Source: Pseudomonas soli
GTDB lineage: Bacteria > Pseudomonadota > Gammaproteobacteria > Pseudomonadales > Pseudomonadaceae
Reading direction: 5' to 3'
Assembly: GCF_900110655.1 (NCBI RefSeq)
Contig: NZ_FOEQ01000002.1
Span: 591,210 to 655,209, forward strand
Length of the DNA: 64,000 nt
Below the pieces are notes generated by a model. It ran no database searches, had not been told where the DNA came from, and saw nothing but the letters and a program-made list of their open reading frames with translations. How positions within the stretch are numbered: position 1 is the stretch's first letter; each line of letters begins with the position of its first letter. This document shows, piece after piece, positions 36,920 through 45,224 of the stretch. The position numbers and the translations under genes are program-made.

Positions 36920-37609
36920 ATGAGCGAGCTGATTACCTACCACGCCGAAGACGGCATCGCCACCCTGACCCTGAACAACGGTAAGGTTAACGCCATCTCC
37001 CCGGATGTCATCAAGGCCTTCAACGCCGCGCTCGATCGCGCCGTCGAGGAACGCGCGGTGGTGATCATCACCGGCCAGCCGGGCATCCTCTCCGGCGGCT
37101 ACGACCTCAAAGTGATGACCGCCGGCCCCAAGGAGGCCGTTGGCCTGGTAACCGCCGGCTCCACCCTGGCCCGGCGCCTGCTGTCGCACCCCTTCCCGGT
37201 GATCGTCGCCTGCCCCGGCAATGCCGTGGCCAAGGGCGCCTTCCTGCTGCTGTCGGGCGACTACCGCATCGGTGTCGAAGGCCCTTACAAGATCTGCCTG
37301 AACGAAGTGCAGATCGGCATGACCATGCACCACGCCGGTATCGAGCTGGCCCGTGATCGCCTGGGCCGTGCGGCATTCCAGCGCTCGGTGAACAATGCCG
37401 AGGTGTTCGACCCGCAGGGTGCCCGGGAAGCCGGCTTCCTCGACAAGGTGGTGCCCGCCGAGCAGCTGCACGAGACCGCCCTGGCCGCCGCGCGCGAAAT
37501 GAAGAAGCTGAACATGCTGGCGCACAAGAACACCAAGCTGAAGGTGCGCAAGGCCCTGCTGGAGGCGCTGGACGAGGCGATCCTGGCGGACCAGAACCAC
37601 CTGGGCTGA
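36920..37609 (+). CDS. Crotonase/enoyl-CoA hydratase-isomerase family protein
   Basis: The 229-residue protein shows the crotonase fold: ITYHAEDGIATLTLNNGKVN, the oxyanion-hole stretch GILSGGYDLKVM, and the second site VIVACPGNAVAKGAFLLLSG then DYRIG. Where active hydratases have two catalytic Glu residues (near GAGGxE and NEVxIG), here NEVQIGM keeps one and the first site reads NAVAKGA, without an acidic residue, so the chemistry may differ from enoyl-CoA hydration. AAAGGA precedes the ATG. An 18-bp palindrome lies upstream. Confidence 0.88.
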   Translation: MSELITYHAEDGIATLTLNNGKVNAISPDVIKAFNAALDRAVEERAVVIITGQPGILSGGYDLKVMTAGPKEAVGLVTAGSTLARRLLSHPFPVIVACPGNAVAKGAFLLLSGDYRIGVEGPYKICLNEVQIGMTMHHAGIELARDRLGRAAFQRSVNNAEVFDPQGAREAGFLDKVVPAEQLHETALAAAREMKKLNMLAHKNTKLKVRKALLEALDEAILADQNHLG

Positions 37610-37639
37610 GTCCGTCCAGGGATTTTCCTCACAGGACTT

Positions 37640-37710
37640 CGTGGGAGCGGGATTGCCCGGCGATGCGATCACCCAGGGTGAGGCCATCGCCGGGAAAGCC
37701 CGCTCCCGCA
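37640..37710. repeat. Inverted REP pair
   Basis: CGTGGGAGCGGGATTGCCCG followed by GCGAT (37640-37664) is opposed by CATCGCCGGGAAAGCCCGCT followed by CCCGCA (37685-37710). The copies differ at a few positions but can still pair. The pair separates the crotonase and acyltransferase genes. Confidence 0.75.
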
Positions 37711-37792
37711 TGATCTCCAGCGCTCAGCAACGTTTGCCCCCACCAGTGCACACCCGTACACTGCGCCGCGACTGTCCGGTGTGAGTCGTACC

Positions 37793-38512
37793 ATGCTTTA
37801 TATGCTCCGCATGCTCCTGTTGGCGCTGCACTTTCTGCTCGTGGGTGTCGTCGGCCTGGTGATTGGCCTGCTGCGCCCGTTCAACCCCGACAACAGCCGC
37901 CTGTTCGCCCGCCTGTACAGCGTGCCGGCCGCCTGGTTGCTGCGGATCAAGGTCAAGGCCGAGGTCGGCCCGCTGTGGGACCAGCCCCCCGGTTGCGTGA
38001 TCATCGCCAACCACCAGTCCAACTATGACCTGTTCATCCTCGGCCAGGTGGTGCCCCGGCGTACCGTGGCCATCGGCAAGAAGAGCCTGGGCTGGATCCC
38101 GCTGTTCGGGCAGTTGTTCTGGCTGGGCGGCAATGTGCTGATCGACCGCAAGAACGCCTATCAGGCACGCAAGGCCATGCAGACCACCACCCGAACCCTG
38201 CGCGACGATACTTCGATCTGGATCTTCCCCGAGGGCACGCGCAACCCCGGCGAACAGTTGCTAGCGTTCAAGAAAGGCGCTTTCCACATGGCGATCGAGG
38301 CCGGCGTGCCGATCGTGCCGGTATGCGTCAGCCGCTACACCAGGCGCCTGAGCCTGAACAGCTGGCGCCAGCGCACGGTGATAATTCGCTCGCTGGCCCC
38401 GATCGCCACTGCTGGCCTGACCCAACAGGACCTGCCAACGCTGATCGAGCAATGCCGAATCCAGATGCAGCATTGCATCGACCATATGGAAAGCGAGCTT
38501 ATCGCGCCCTGA
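37793..38512 (+). CDS. plsC: 1-acyl-sn-glycerol-3-phosphate acyltransferase (PlsC family)
   Basis: This 239-residue membrane enzyme makes phosphatidic acid from lysophosphatidic acid. It has an N-terminal hydrophobic helix (about 1-26), motif I NHQSNYD (NHx4D), motif II GNVLIDRKN, motif III FPEGTRN and motif IV GVPIVPV. Pseudomonas usually has more than one PlsC paralogue, so its specific role is open. The ATG at 37793 is preferred; a GTG at 37781 is in frame. It is followed after 82 nt by corA. Confidence 0.9.
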   Translation: MLYMLRMLLLALHFLLVGVVGLVIGLLRPFNPDNSRLFARLYSVPAAWLLRIKVKAEVGPLWDQPPGCVIIANHQSNYDLFILGQVVPRRTVAIGKKSLGWIPLFGQLFWLGGNVLIDRKNAYQARKAMQTTTRTLRDDTSIWIFPEGTRNPGEQLLAFKKGAFHMAIEAGVPIVPVCVSRYTRRLSLNSWRQRTVIIRSLAPIATAGLTQQDLPTLIEQCRIQMQHCIDHMESELIAP

Positions 38513-38594
38513 CCCGCCACCTCTCGCCGGACTTGCTCCGTGCCGCGACACGGCCCAAGCTGTATCGCGTGTTCAATCGAATAAGCGGACAACC

Positions 38595-39566
38595 ATGGGT
38601 CGAGTCGTCGCGGCAGCGGTGTACAGCGCCGGCAGGAAGGTCACCAATATCAGCCTCGACGAAGGCGCCGTATGGGCCAGCAAGCCAGGACACTTCGTGT
38701 GGATAGGCCTGGAAGAGCCCAATGCCGAGGAATTGGCCAACCTGCAGCGCCAGTTTGGCCTGCACGAACTGGCCATTGAGGATGCCCTGGAGAAACACAG
38801 CCGGCCAAAGCTGGAAACCTTCGGCGACGCGCTGTTCATCGTCACTTACTCCCCAGTGCGCCACGAAGGGAAGCTTGAGTTCATCGAGACCCACATTTTC
38901 GCCGGCAATGGCTACATCATCACCTGCCGCAACGGCCACTCGAAGTCCTACGCCCTGGTGCGCCAACGCTGCGAGGCGCGGCCGTTGCTGCTCGAGCACG
39001 GCGAAGACTTCGTGCTCTACGCTCTGCTGGACTTCGTCACCGAGAACTACCAGCCGGTCAGCGAGGCCATTCACGGTGAAATCGAAGAGCTGGAGCACAG
39101 CGTGCTCAGCAATTCACTCAAGGAAGAAGACATTCAGCGCCTGCACAGCCTGCGCCGCGACATCCTGCGCCTGCGCCGCTACGTGGCTCCGATGGTGGAA
39201 GTCAGCGAAGAGCTGCAGCGCTTGAGCTTCCCGTTCATCGACAAGAACATGCGCCCGTATTTTCGCGACGTGCAGATCCACGTGACTCGGCAGATGGAAG
39301 ATTTGGCCGGCATCCGCGACATCGCCAGCCAGACCATCGAGATCGGCATGCTGCTGGAGTCATCACGGCAAAGCATCACCCAGCGCAAGTTCGCGGCCTG
39401 GGCGGCGATCCTGGCGTTTCCCACGGCAATTGCCGGGATCTACGGGATGAATTTCCAGAACATGCCTGAGCTGGGCTGGCACTACGGCTACTTTACCGTG
39501 CTGGGGGTGATCGGCCTTGGGTGTTCGGGGCTGTACTTCAGTTTCAAGCGGTCGGGCTGGTTGTAA
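38595..39566 (+). CDS. corA: CorA-family magnesium/cobalt transporter
   Basis: The 323-residue protein has a large cytoplasmic funnel domain with long helices (about 110-260) and two C-terminal TM helices joined by the YGMNFQNMPEL loop, the signature of the CorA pore and selectivity filter. It conducts Mg2+ and possibly Co2+/Ni2+ as a pentamer. The sequence between the helices (about 265-323) fits the family topology. Which CorA paralogue of the genome this is cannot be told here. Confidence 0.93.
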   Translation: MGRVVAAAVYSAGRKVTNISLDEGAVWASKPGHFVWIGLEEPNAEELANLQRQFGLHELAIEDALEKHSRPKLETFGDALFIVTYSPVRHEGKLEFIETHIFAGNGYIITCRNGHSKSYALVRQRCEARPLLLEHGEDFVLYALLDFVTENYQPVSEAIHGEIEELEHSVLSNSLKEEDIQRLHSLRRDILRLRRYVAPMVEVSEELQRLSFPFIDKNMRPYFRDVQIHVTRQMEDLAGIRDIASQTIEIGMLLESSRQSITQRKFAAWAAILAFPTAIAGIYGMNFQNMPELGWHYGYFTVLGVIGLGCSGLYFSFKRSGWL

Positions 39567-39574
39567 CGCCAAGA

Positions 39575-39645
39575 GCGTGGGAGCGGCGGTTCGCCGCTGC
39601 GACTTGGCCCGCGATTACCGGCGAAGCCGGTGCCATCTCCCACGC
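39575..39645. repeat. Inverted repeat of REP relatives
   Basis: GCGTGGGAG (39575-39583) pairs with CTCCCACGC (39637-39645); inside are GCGGCGGTTCGCCGC and ACCGGCGAAGCCGGT hairpins. It lies between the convergent corA and amidotransferase genes. Confidence 0.65.
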
Positions 39646-39665
39646 GACCCCAGTCAACATGGATC

Positions 39666-40391
39666 TCAGATCACGCGACTACCGGGCTGCTGGACGAAGC
39701 GCAGCATCCACTCGCCCACCAGATCCCCCTGGTGCTCGGTGGCAAGGCTGGCCACCGCCTTGGCATAGACTTCGTCGCCCAACGAGGCCTGGCGCGCGTC
39801 GAGCAGCGCCCGGGAATAGTCGTGGACGAACTCCGGGTGACCCTGGAAGCACAGCACCTGGTCACGGATATGGTAGGCGGCGTTGGGGCAGAAATCGCTC
39901 GAGGCGATCACCGTGGCCCCTTCGGGCAGCTTGGTGACCTGGTCCTGGTGACTGATCAGCAAGGTCAGCTCGGATACCTGCGGGTCCATCCACGGCGCAT
40001 GGGCCGCCAAGCTGTAGCGGTGGATGCCCACGCCCCAGCCCTTGTCGGCGCGCTCGGCCTTGCCGCCGAGAGTCAACGCCAACAATTGGTGACCGAAACA
40101 CACCCCCAGCAGCTTCTCGCCCCGCTCATACAACTTGAGCAGGTAGGCCTTGAGCGTCTGGATCCACGGATCGTCGCCGAACGAGTCGGCCTTGCTGCCG
40201 GTCACCAGGTAGGCATCGAAGGTTCGCTCGGCCGGCGGATAATCGCCATTCATCACGTTGTACACATCAAACTCGGCGGCGATCGGCTGGCGTGAAAACA
40301 GCTGCTCGAACATCCTTCCGTAGCCCTGGTACTGCGCGATCAACTCCGGCCGCAGGACATCGGTTTCAAGGATGCAGATGCGTAACGACAT
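39666..40391 (-). CDS. Class I glutamine amidotransferase domain protein
   Basis: The 241-residue protein has the class I GATase triad: the nucleophile Cys in GVCFGHQLLA (near residue 98), His in CFQGHPEFVHDY and the following Glu. It is a stand-alone GuaA-N-like domain of the type found in gamma-glutamyl hydrolase/GMP-synthase-like proteins; the substrate is unknown. The ATG at 40391 gives MSLRICILETDVLRPEL; the frame is open to 40682 without a family-like sequence. No neighbour suggests a pathway. Confidence 0.87.
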   Translation of the reverse strand: MSLRICILETDVLRPELIAQYQGYGRMFEQLFSRQPIAAEFDVYNVMNGDYPPAERTFDAYLVTGSKADSFGDDPWIQTLKAYLLKLYERGEKLLGVCFGHQLLALTLGGKAERADKGWGVGIHRYSLAAHAPWMDPQVSELTLLISHQDQVTKLPEGATVIASSDFCPNAAYHIRDQVLCFQGHPEFVHDYSRALLDARQASLGDEVYAKAVASLATEHQGDLVGEWMLRFVQQPGSRVI

Positions 40392-40757
40392 AGCGGTAGT
40401 CCTGAACGACATGTGGGTGGGATTTGCTGTAAAGACTGACGCGAAAGGGGCGTACAAGCAAGTAGGATGTCCAGACGAACGGTAGGCCCTGTAACCCTTG
40501 GTAACCCTTGCCGCGCACTCGTCTAGCGTCAGCGTGCCAGCGGGGTGGCCAGTGGCCTTAAAGCCATGAGGAAGCGAAATGATTTTTTTTAGAGCAAAGG
40601 GTTCTGAAACAGGGATGACGCGGGCCCTAGTGTTGGTTGTATATCCAGAAACACGCGGCAAGCAGTGAAGACGTTCGATCACGCCACTGCGATCGACCCG
40701 AAGCCAGACAAGGAAGCCAAGGGTTATTCAGGAATAACAACAAGAAGGCGGTCCGCC
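40392..40757. other. Intergenic region upstream of the amidotransferase and small membrane protein genes
   Basis: The region presumably holds divergent promoters. A short tandem repeat of GTAACCCTTG occurs near 40491-40510 and a T-run near 40581. A frame beginning at 40665 is open into the 31-residue gene at 40758, but its extra part lacks a clear ribosome-binding site. I see no RNA gene or terminator. Confidence 0.4.
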
Positions 40758-40853
40758 ATGTTCAGACAATCCAAAGTACGCCAAGCCGGGCTCATACTCT
40801 TCGCCACGACCCTGCTGCTGATCCTGCCCAACCTTACCCGGTTGTTCGGTTGA
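40758..40853 (+). CDS. Possible 31-residue membrane peptide
   Basis: The short frame starts at an ATG with AAGGCGG upstream and encodes a basic N-terminus (MFRQSKVRQ) followed by one hydrophobic helix of about 18 residues and a terminal TRLFG. It ends 65 nt before the cytochrome c gene, in the same direction. Its size and single-helix form are typical of small membrane proteins, but there is no family evidence, and chance occurrence cannot be excluded. Confidence 0.4.
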   Translation: MFRQSKVRQAGLILFATTLLLILPNLTRLFG

Positions 40854-40918
40854 CCCAGCACTGGCCTTTTCCAAGCGTGCGTGGGTAACCTGCCGACCTT
40901 GAAGGTTGGAGATTGCCC

Positions 40919-41722
40919 ATGCGCCTGTGCCTTACCCTGCTCTGCTTGCTGATTCCCCTGCCAGCGCTGGCCGCGCAACTGACCCTCGATCTGGGTGACG
41001 GCAGCCGGCACTGGCAGAGCGAGCAACTGCTCACCCATCCCCTGGCGCGGGACGTCACTATTGAACAGGACGTTGCCTACAAGCGCACCATGCATTACCG
41101 CGCCGTACCGCTGGCAGCACTGCTCGAGGGTGTGAAACCGAGCGACCACCTGCAGGCGGTGGCCCTCGACGGTTTCGCTGCAGAAATGCCCGCCGGCCCG
41201 CTGTTGCAGCCAGGCCCGGCACAAGCCTGGCTGGCCATCGAGGACAACGCCCGGCCTTGGCCGCCACTCGGCCAGGGCAAGGCGGGAGCCGGGCCGTTCT
41301 ATCTGGTATGGACCCAGCCCCAGGCGAGCGGCATCCGCCCGGAACAATGGCCGTTCCAGATCGCCAGCATTCGCAGCCTGGCAGCGGTCGAGGTGCGCTT
41401 CCCCGCCCTGTTGCCAGACCCAGCGCTGCCTGACGCGGATCCAGTGCGCCAGGGCTTTGTCCTGTTCCAGCAGAATTGCCTGGCCTGCCACCGCCTCAAT
41501 GGCGCTGGCGATGCGCACCTGGGCCCTGACCTGAACCTGCCGCACAACCCTACCGAATACTTTCAGCCGGCATTCCTGCGCCAATACATTCGCGATCCGC
41601 AGAGCCTGAGGCACTGGCCGCAGGCCAAGATGCCTGGGTTCTCCACCCAGGTGCTGAGCGACCAGGAACTCGATGCATTGCTGGCATACCTGAAGCATAT
41701 GGCCGGGCGCAAACCACGGTAG
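40919..41722 (+). CDS. Periplasmic c-type cytochrome with an N-terminal molybdopterin-enzyme-like domain
   Basis: The 267-residue protein has a signal peptide (about 1-19, ALAA), then about 130 residues resembling the small oxidoreductase domain related to sulfite oxidases (HYRAVPLAALLEGVKPSDHL, VALDGFAAEMPAG, YLVWTQPQ) without a cofactor cysteine, and a C-terminal class I cytochrome c domain with the heme motif CLACH near residue 185 and a distal Met in AKMPGF. It probably passes electrons in the periplasm. GGAG precedes the ATG; a TTG two codons earlier is possible. The partner is unknown. Confidence 0.85.
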   Translation: MRLCLTLLCLLIPLPALAAQLTLDLGDGSRHWQSEQLLTHPLARDVTIEQDVAYKRTMHYRAVPLAALLEGVKPSDHLQAVALDGFAAEMPAGPLLQPGPAQAWLAIEDNARPWPPLGQGKAGAGPFYLVWTQPQASGIRPEQWPFQIASIRSLAAVEVRFPALLPDPALPDADPVRQGFVLFQQNCLACHRLNGAGDAHLGPDLNLPHNPTEYFQPAFLRQYIRDPQSLRHWPQAKMPGFSTQVLSDQELDALLAYLKHMAGRKPR

Positions 41723-41742
41723 AACGCACGGGGCCGCGTTAC

Positions 41743-42075
41743 CTAGGCAATCGGCCGTTCCTGCTTGACGCCCCAACCCTCGACCTCGCCGCCATGGGGC
41801 GACACGAGCCGTTCGAAGGCCTGCTCGAAAGCGCCGATGCCGCCATGGGTGGCGTACATCACCTTGCTCAGTTCCAGATGCCAGGCACCGTCGTCGCGCT
41901 CGCTCACCTGGGCGCTGAGCGACTCGCCACGGAACTGCACGGCCGCCCGGCGTGCGGCGGCCTCGTCGGGAAACACGGCATAAAACTCGATGGGATGAAT
42001 ACGGGTGAAATCGAAACCGCCAGCTTTCATCTGGCGCAGGACACTGCTGCTGATGTCGTCGTATTGGCTGCTCAT
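41743..42075 (-). CDS. rraB: RraB-domain protein (putative RNase E inhibitor)
   Basis: The 110-residue protein matches the RraB/DUF695-like fold: FDFTRIHPIEFYAVFPDEAA, QFRGESLSAQVSERDDGAWH and GIGAFEQAFERLVSPHGGEV. E. coli RraB binds RNase E and modulates degradosome activity. This copy is shorter than the E. coli protein (about 138 residues), so the exact partner is uncertain. The ATG is preceded by AGGACG. Its 3' end faces the cytochrome gene 20 nt away. Confidence 0.82.
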   Translation of the reverse strand: MSSQYDDISSSVLRQMKAGGFDFTRIHPIEFYAVFPDEAAARRAAVQFRGESLSAQVSERDDGAWHLELSKVMYATHGGIGAFEQAFERLVSPHGGEVEGWGVKQERPIA

Positions 42076-42260
42076 GAAACGTCCTCCTGCAAAGCAATGG
42101 ATAGACTTTCAGTGCACAAAGCACCTGCCTGGCAAGCGTGCCATGCCTGGCAATTCGAGCTGATGCAAGACGCGAGTGGAATCGACGCGGACCCGCAGAT
42201 TTGGCCGGCGCCTGTCTCCAGCGTAGTGCCTGTGCAGGCACTGCGCCAGAGCATAGCGGC

Positions 42261-42497
42261 TCAGGGTAGCTGGCGAATGGTGGTGATGGTCACGCCGCTC
42301 TGCTCCTTGAGCCAGCGTGCCGTCGGGGAAAAGCTGCGATCCTGGAAGTCATTGAGGTCAAGTTCATCCATTAGCGGGAACAAACGCGAACGGATGGCGC
42401 GTGCGGCGTCCTCCTCGCTGGGGCATTGCTCGGCATTGAGCAGCAGTGTCTGCGGCTCGCCCTTCTGGTCGGCAAAGCTGACTTCCCATGCTTTCAT
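42261..42497 (-). CDS. Small hypothetical protein
   Basis: The 78-residue acidic cytoplasmic protein reads as a mixed alpha/beta fold (WEVSFADQKGEPQTLLLNAE, CPSEEDAARAIRSRLFPLMD). Codon use and GC at third positions are like its neighbours, which supports a real gene. I know of no family. It lies 185 nt upstream of rraB on the same strand, and that spacer shows nothing notable. Confidence 0.6.
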   Translation of the reverse strand: MKAWEVSFADQKGEPQTLLLNAEQCPSEEDAARAIRSRLFPLMDELDLNDFQDRSFSPTARWLKEQSGVTITTIRQLP

Positions 42498-42593
42498 CGA
42501 TCAGCCCTCGCTGGCACAACAGTGAATGGAACTGCGTACTAGCTTGACCATGACACAGCGGCAAATGTTCAGCCGCGTGCATGACAACCACAT

Positions 42594-42622
42594 GAAAAAA
42601 GCCCGCCGGTCAACGGCGGGCT
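42594..42622 (-). terminator. Terminator of the LTA-synthase-like gene
   Basis: AGCCCGCCG and CGGCGGGCT pair around a 5-nt loop and are followed on the minus strand by TTTTTT. It lies just after the stop codon at 42644. Confidence 0.92.
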
Positions 42623-42643
42623 TCCTGAGGCCACTAGGCGCTA

Positions 42644-44719
42644 CTACTTCGGCGTGCCGTGGACGACGCCGGCGGTGTTGTCCAGCAGGCTCTTGGTAGC
42701 CGTCTGGATGTAGGCCTCGAGCTTCTGGAGCATCTCCGGCTGGTCGGGGCTTTCGATCAGCTCGGCCTTGAACTCCCGGCCCAACTGGTAGCGATACATC
42801 CGCGGGGTCATGTCCTTGGACTCGATGAGGATGCGGTCGCCCTGCACCAGGCCAACGATCTGCTCGCTGCCAGACGGCTTGATCATGCCCACGCCCTGGT
42901 CGCCCTCAGGCAGGTTGAGCAGATCGCGGCCCCAGCACTGGTGGCGGGCCTGGCCACCGAGACGGCCCATGATGGTCGGCACGATGTCGACCTGGGTACC
43001 CACGGTATGGTTGACAGCGCCAAACTTCTCCTGGATACCTGGGGCGATCAGCAGCAGCGGCACGTTGAAGCGGCCAAGGTCCAACTCGGTGACCTGCTGG
43101 TGGTTGCCAAAGCCGTGGTCGCCGACGATGACGAACAGCGTGTCCTTGAAATACGGCTCCTTGCGTGCCTTCTCGAAGAACTGGCCCAGCGCCCAGTCGG
43201 AGTAGCGCATGGCGGTCAGGTGCTCGTCCAGGCGGCCCTGCCCGGTGACCTTCTCCACCGGCAGGTCCTTGGGCAAGGCATACGGGGTGTGGTTGGAGAG
43301 GGTCTGCAGCAGCGCGTAGATCGGCTTCTTGCCGTCATGCTTGGCCAGCTCTTCGTTGCCACGGTCGAACATGTCCTGGTCGGACACGCCCCAGGTCGGG
43401 TCGGAGAACACCGGATTGACGAAGTCGTTGCGGCCAATGAAGGTGGTCATGCCCTGGTTGCCGAAGAAACCGGACTGGTTGTCCCAGGCGAAGTCACCGT
43501 TGTAGACGTAGACGTCGTCATAGTCGCGGGCGCTGAGCAGCGCTGGCAGGCCGGACAGCTTGTGGCCGCCTTCCGGGGTCTGCATCAGGTATTCGAAGCC
43601 CGGCAGGTTGGGGAAGCAGGCCATGGTGGCGAACATGCCCTGGTGGGTATGGGTGCCGTTGGAGAAGAAGCGGTCGAACAGCAAACCCTCCTTGGCCAGC
43701 TTGTCGAAGTACGGGGTGATGTTGTTCGGGCTGCCCAGCGCGCCGACCGAGTGACCGGCGAAGCTTTCCATGAGGATCACCACGACGTTCTTGACCCCCA
43801 GCGTGTTCGCCGCAGGCGGCACGAAGTCACGGCGGATCGCGGCCTCGTCGGCATCGACCAGGGTGTCGTTGGCGGTCAGCAGCTGCTCGCGCACGGTCTG
43901 TGTGGCCAGCGGCTGGTCCAGCACGGGCTTCCAGATATTGCCGCGGTCTTCGCCAAAGCGGCTCTTTGCGGCATCGATCAGGGTCAGGGTGCCGTTCAGG
44001 CCCAACTGGTTGACGAAGTTGGAGTCGGTGGTGAAGGCATCACCCCAGCGCATCGGCGGTCCCTGGCGCAGGGTGCCACGGGCGGCGACCACGGCCACCA
44101 GCAGGACCACCATGAACACCGCCAGGCGCCCGTACCAGGGCGCCAGCTTGGCGCTGCCCAAAGCCTGGGCACTGCCGTTGCGGCGGGTCAAGCGATCGAT
44201 GCCCTTGAACAGCAGGCTCAGCAGCCAGGTGCCGACCAGCCAGGCCAACAGGTAGCGGACCACCGGGAAGCCGTACCAGAGCATGCTCATGACGGTCTTG
44301 GGGTCTTCCTTGATGTACTGGAACACCAGGCCGTTCAGGCGCTGGTGGAACTCGCGGTAGAAGTCCATCTCCATCAGGCCGAGGAACATCACCACGCTAG
44401 ATGCAATGGTCAGCCAGAAGCGGAACAGGCCACGGCGGGCCATCAGCCAGGGGCTGAGCAGCGCCAGCAGCAACGGGATGCTGATGTACACCACCACGCG
44501 CAGGTCGAAGCGCAGGCCGTTGAAGAAGCCCTCGGCAACGGTCGAGTATGGCGTGTCGCCGATCATGTCGCTGTTGTAGACCAGCAGCGCCAGGCGCACC
44601 AGGCTGAGCATCAGCATGATCACCAGGCCACTGAGCAACGTGTAGGCCAGGTGGGATTTCAGGGTCGGCGAGAACGAGCCTCGCACACCCTGTTGCTTCA
44701 AGGCGTCCGTGTTAGCCAT
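42644..44719 (-). CDS. LTA synthase family membrane sulfatase/phosphoglycerol transferase
   Basis: The 691-residue protein has five N-terminal TM helices (about 25-225) and a large periplasmic alkaline-phosphatase-superfamily domain. The metal/nucleophile motifs are MESFAGHSVGALG, the catalytic Thr in NGTHTHQGMFATM and the FVIVGDHGFGNH segment. Gram-negative members (OpgB-like) add phosphoglycerol to periplasmic glucans or modify envelope sugars; the acceptor here is unknown. The ATG at 44719 is weakly supported by AGGA upstream; the frame runs to 44836. It appears monocistronic. Confidence 0.9.
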   Translation of the reverse strand: MANTDALKQQGVRGSFSPTLKSHLAYTLLSGLVIMLMLSLVRLALLVYNSDMIGDTPYSTVAEGFFNGLRFDLRVVVYISIPLLLALLSPWLMARRGLFRFWLTIASSVVMFLGLMEMDFYREFHQRLNGLVFQYIKEDPKTVMSMLWYGFPVVRYLLAWLVGTWLLSLLFKGIDRLTRRNGSAQALGSAKLAPWYGRLAVFMVVLLVAVVAARGTLRQGPPMRWGDAFTTDSNFVNQLGLNGTLTLIDAAKSRFGEDRGNIWKPVLDQPLATQTVREQLLTANDTLVDADEAAIRRDFVPPAANTLGVKNVVVILMESFAGHSVGALGSPNNITPYFDKLAKEGLLFDRFFSNGTHTHQGMFATMACFPNLPGFEYLMQTPEGGHKLSGLPALLSARDYDDVYVYNGDFAWDNQSGFFGNQGMTTFIGRNDFVNPVFSDPTWGVSDQDMFDRGNEELAKHDGKKPIYALLQTLSNHTPYALPKDLPVEKVTGQGRLDEHLTAMRYSDWALGQFFEKARKEPYFKDTLFVIVGDHGFGNHQQVTELDLGRFNVPLLLIAPGIQEKFGAVNHTVGTQVDIVPTIMGRLGGQARHQCWGRDLLNLPEGDQGVGMIKPSGSEQIVGLVQGDRILIESKDMTPRMYRYQLGREFKAELIESPDQPEMLQKLEAYIQTATKSLLDNTAGVVHGTPK

Positions 44720-44905
44720 GAATGGAGAGGTCCTAGGATTGCGGTTTGCGGGAAGGCGAAAGCGCCAATAGCCTGGTGGTCTGGCCCTTGTGGGCAAGGT
44801 GAGACCAAGGCCGCATTGTGCGGCGCGGATTTTCAAAAATCGAGTGTGAAAATTTTGTCGAGAGCAGCCTGTCCTTACAAAGTTACACAGTTGCGAGGTG
44901 AGGCC

Positions 44906-45097
44906 TCAGATCCGCACATTGCCCCGTGGCCCGGCGATCGCCCAGATGATCAGCCCCAGCACCGGCAGCAGCAGGATCAGCAGGATCCAGAGCACCTTGA
45001 TCCCCACCTCGGCGCCGCTCTTGAGCACATTGAGAATGGCCCAGATGTCCAGGGCCAGGATGATCAAGCCAACCAGGCTGTTGAAGGTGGAACCCAT
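44906..45097 (-). CDS. Small membrane protein with a PLDc_N-type domain
   Basis: The 63-residue protein has two hydrophobic helices (about 8-22 and 34-54) and ends in GLIIWAIAGPRGNVR, the hallmark of the phospholipase-D-nuclease N-terminal (PLDc_N) family of stand-alone small membrane proteins. GGGAG precedes the ATG at 45097; the frame extends to 45241 without support. Function unknown. It is divergent from the ZIP transporter gene. Confidence 0.82.
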   Translation of the reverse strand: MGSTFNSLVGLIILALDIWAILNVLKSGAEVGIKVLWILLILLLPVLGLIIWAIAGPRGNVRI

Positions 45098-45224
45098 GAT
45101 GCTGCTCCCGCACGGTGTGTGTGCTGCAGAGCATAGCTGGCTATGGCCCCGATAGAAGGGAATCCTTGGTCGGGAATGCCGGTCAGTGGATAGACTGCTG
45201 ATATCCACTGCTCTCGAGGTTCGC

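Noticed and set aside
40861..40880. GG-N10-GC spacing upstream of the cytochrome c gene
   Set aside because: The hexamers TGGCCT and AAGC match the -24/-12 consensus poorly; the spacing alone occurs often by chance.
42659..45136. 825-codon plus-strand frame opposite the LTA-synthase-like gene
   Set aside because: It is antisense to a motif-bearing sulfatase gene and is rich in Gln/His/Val in the pattern of a shadow frame.
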